Source of the DNA: Lachnospiraceae bacterium UBA7086
Lineage (GTDB): Bacteria; Bacillota; Clostridia; Lachnospirales; Lachnospiraceae
Assembly (NCBI GenBank): GCA_002492525.1
Contig: DKZA01000029.1
Location: 1-24,253 of the forward strand
DNA length: 24,253 nt
Direction: 5' to 3'
Below the pieces are notes generated by a model. The model had not been told where the DNA came from and ran no database searches. It saw nothing but the letters and a program-made list of their open reading frames with translations. This document shows positions 23,508-24,253 of this stretch, piece by piece. How positions within the stretch are numbered: position 1 is the first letter of the stretch; every line of letters starts with the position of its first letter. A program made the translations under genes and the position numbers.

Positions 23508-24253
23508 ATGTATTCGATAGCGCTTTGTGATGATGAAACGGAAGAATTAGACAGGACGCAGGGAAGTCTGAATAATTATATAAGACAGAATTCCATCCGC
23601 GACTTGACGATAGAACGCTTTGACAACGCAGAAGAACTGTTATATAGAATGAAACATAAGGATTATATGCCGGATATTCTTTTGTTAGATATTTACATGC
23701 CGGAAAAGCTGGGGACGACGCTGGCGAGGGAAATTCGGGAGATGGGCAGTACCAGCCGGATTATTTTTCTGACTTCTTCTAAGGAACATGCGTTGGAGGC
23801 TTTTCGTTTGGAGGCAGCACAATATTTGGTGAAGCCGGTGGTGGAAGCGGAATTGTTTGCAGTGCTTGATAAGTGTTTTCAGGATATCGAGGAGGAAGCC
23901 AGAAAGTATCTGTTGTTTAAGGTGGACGGCAGGATTCGCAGAGTAGCTCTATCGGATATTCTTTATTGTGAAGCGCAGGGGAAGCGGCAGTGCATCCATC
24001 TTTCGGATAAGACACATTTAACGCTAAATATGACAATGGGTGAAATCGGCAGCCTGGTTTTGGAATATCCGGAATTTACCAAAGTCGGCATTTCTTATAT
24101 CATTAACATGAATCATCTGGATACGTTAAATGCCAGAGAAGCGCATCTTGACAACGGACACTCTATTTATCTGCCAAGGGGTTCCTATGGAGTATTGCGG
24201 GAAAATTATTTCCGCTATTATTGTGGGGAGGGGGGGGGGAGGGTAAGCCCCGA
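23508..24253 (+). CDS. LytTR-family response regulator (right end not closed)
   Basis: This AgrA/LytR-type response regulator is read from ATG 23508 to the window edge without a stop (248 codons). The receiver domain (1-120) has CDDE, phospho-acceptor Asp61 in DILLLDIYMPE, FLTSS and the Lys of YLVKPV. The LytTR DNA-binding domain (about 135-240) has YLLFKVDGRIRRVALSDILYCEAQGK, FTKVGISYIINMNHLDTL and LPRGSYGVLRENYFRYY, where such proteins normally end. Just after lies a run of nine G (24231-24239). With one G fewer the frame would end at TAA 24244-24246; as given it runs on as GRVSP. The ribosome site is weak (AGAGACGG). A sensor kinase may follow outside the window. Confidence 0.88.
   Translation, partial: MYSIALCDDETEELDRTQGSLNNYIRQNSIRDLTIERFDNAEELLYRMKHKDYMPDILLLDIYMPEKLGTTLAREIREMGSTSRIIFLTSSKEHALEAFRLEAAQYLVKPVVEAELFAVLDKCFQDIEEEARKYLLFKVDGRIRRVALSDILYCEAQGKRQCIHLSDKTHLTLNMTMGEIGSLVLEYPEFTKVGISYIINMNHLDTLNAREAHLDNGHSIYLPRGSYGVLRENYFRYYCGEGGGRVSP

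Noticed and set aside
1..24253. Prophage, transposon or plasmid region
   Set aside because: No integrase, transposase, recombinase, replication or structural phage gene was seen; gene content is core metabolism and regulation.

Overview
The window looks like a chromosomal segment of a Gram-positive anaerobe of the Lachnospiraceae (Clostridia). Reasons: purine-rich Shine-Dalgarno sites, consensus SigA promoters, moderate G+C (judged by eye), a pyrB/pyrI pair with a zinc-binding regulatory chain, a FolB-FolK fusion, DUF815, DUF5050 and DUF5104 proteins, and a gene at 20102 of a type I recall mainly from Lachnospiraceae. I see no phage, transposase, plasmid, tRNA, rRNA or CRISPR feature. Most of the window is core metabolism.

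Layout. (1) 1-1620, minus strand: pyrB and pyrI (aspartate transcarbamoylase), with a hairpin repeat upstream. (2) 1788-2330, minus: a nitroreductase-family flavoprotein with its own promoter and a strong terminator. (3) 2558-3462: a small PH-domain-like protein (plus) convergent with a small membrane protein (minus). (4) 3546-7091, plus: a compact folate operon folC-folE-folP-folBK with overlapping or nearly abutting reading frames, an extended -10 promoter and a terminator. (5) 7110-8153, minus: a membrane-anchored DUF5050 protein with a near-perfect promoter. (6) 8268-15335, plus: a co-directional run of pheA, a DUF815 AAA+ ATPase, Ppx/GppA-HD exopolyphosphatase, polyphosphate kinase 1, a Maf nucleotide pyrophosphatase and a small acidic protein. 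Polyphosphate synthesis and breakdown are thus encoded side by side. (7) 15385-18730, minus: an ABC-F ATPase (YbiT-like), a PHP-domain phosphoesterase and a Cof-type HAD phosphatase, probably one operon. (8) 18837-19889, minus: a DUF5104 lipoprotein; 20102-20965, plus: an unrecognised protein with a Gly/Ser-rich N-terminus. (9) 20995-23059, minus: a sensor kinase and OmpR-type response regulator, diverging from a LytTR response regulator (23508 to the right edge, plus).

The least ordinary DNA is the 448-base gap 23060-23507 between the two regulator systems. It holds a 23-bp tandem repeat array abutting the response-regulator start, a 21-bp-stem hairpin, a possible 14-codon leader ORF, a triple 12-bp direct repeat midway between two divergent promoters, and both promoters. 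Other points worth a look are an ABC-F protein whose degenerate motifs all fall in one composite ATP site, a three-copy intergenic hairpin family, the polyphosphate/DUF815 neighbourhood, and a nine-G run at the end of the LytTR gene that decides whether it stops inside the window. I did not find a clearly new biological system; these are candidates of moderate interest.
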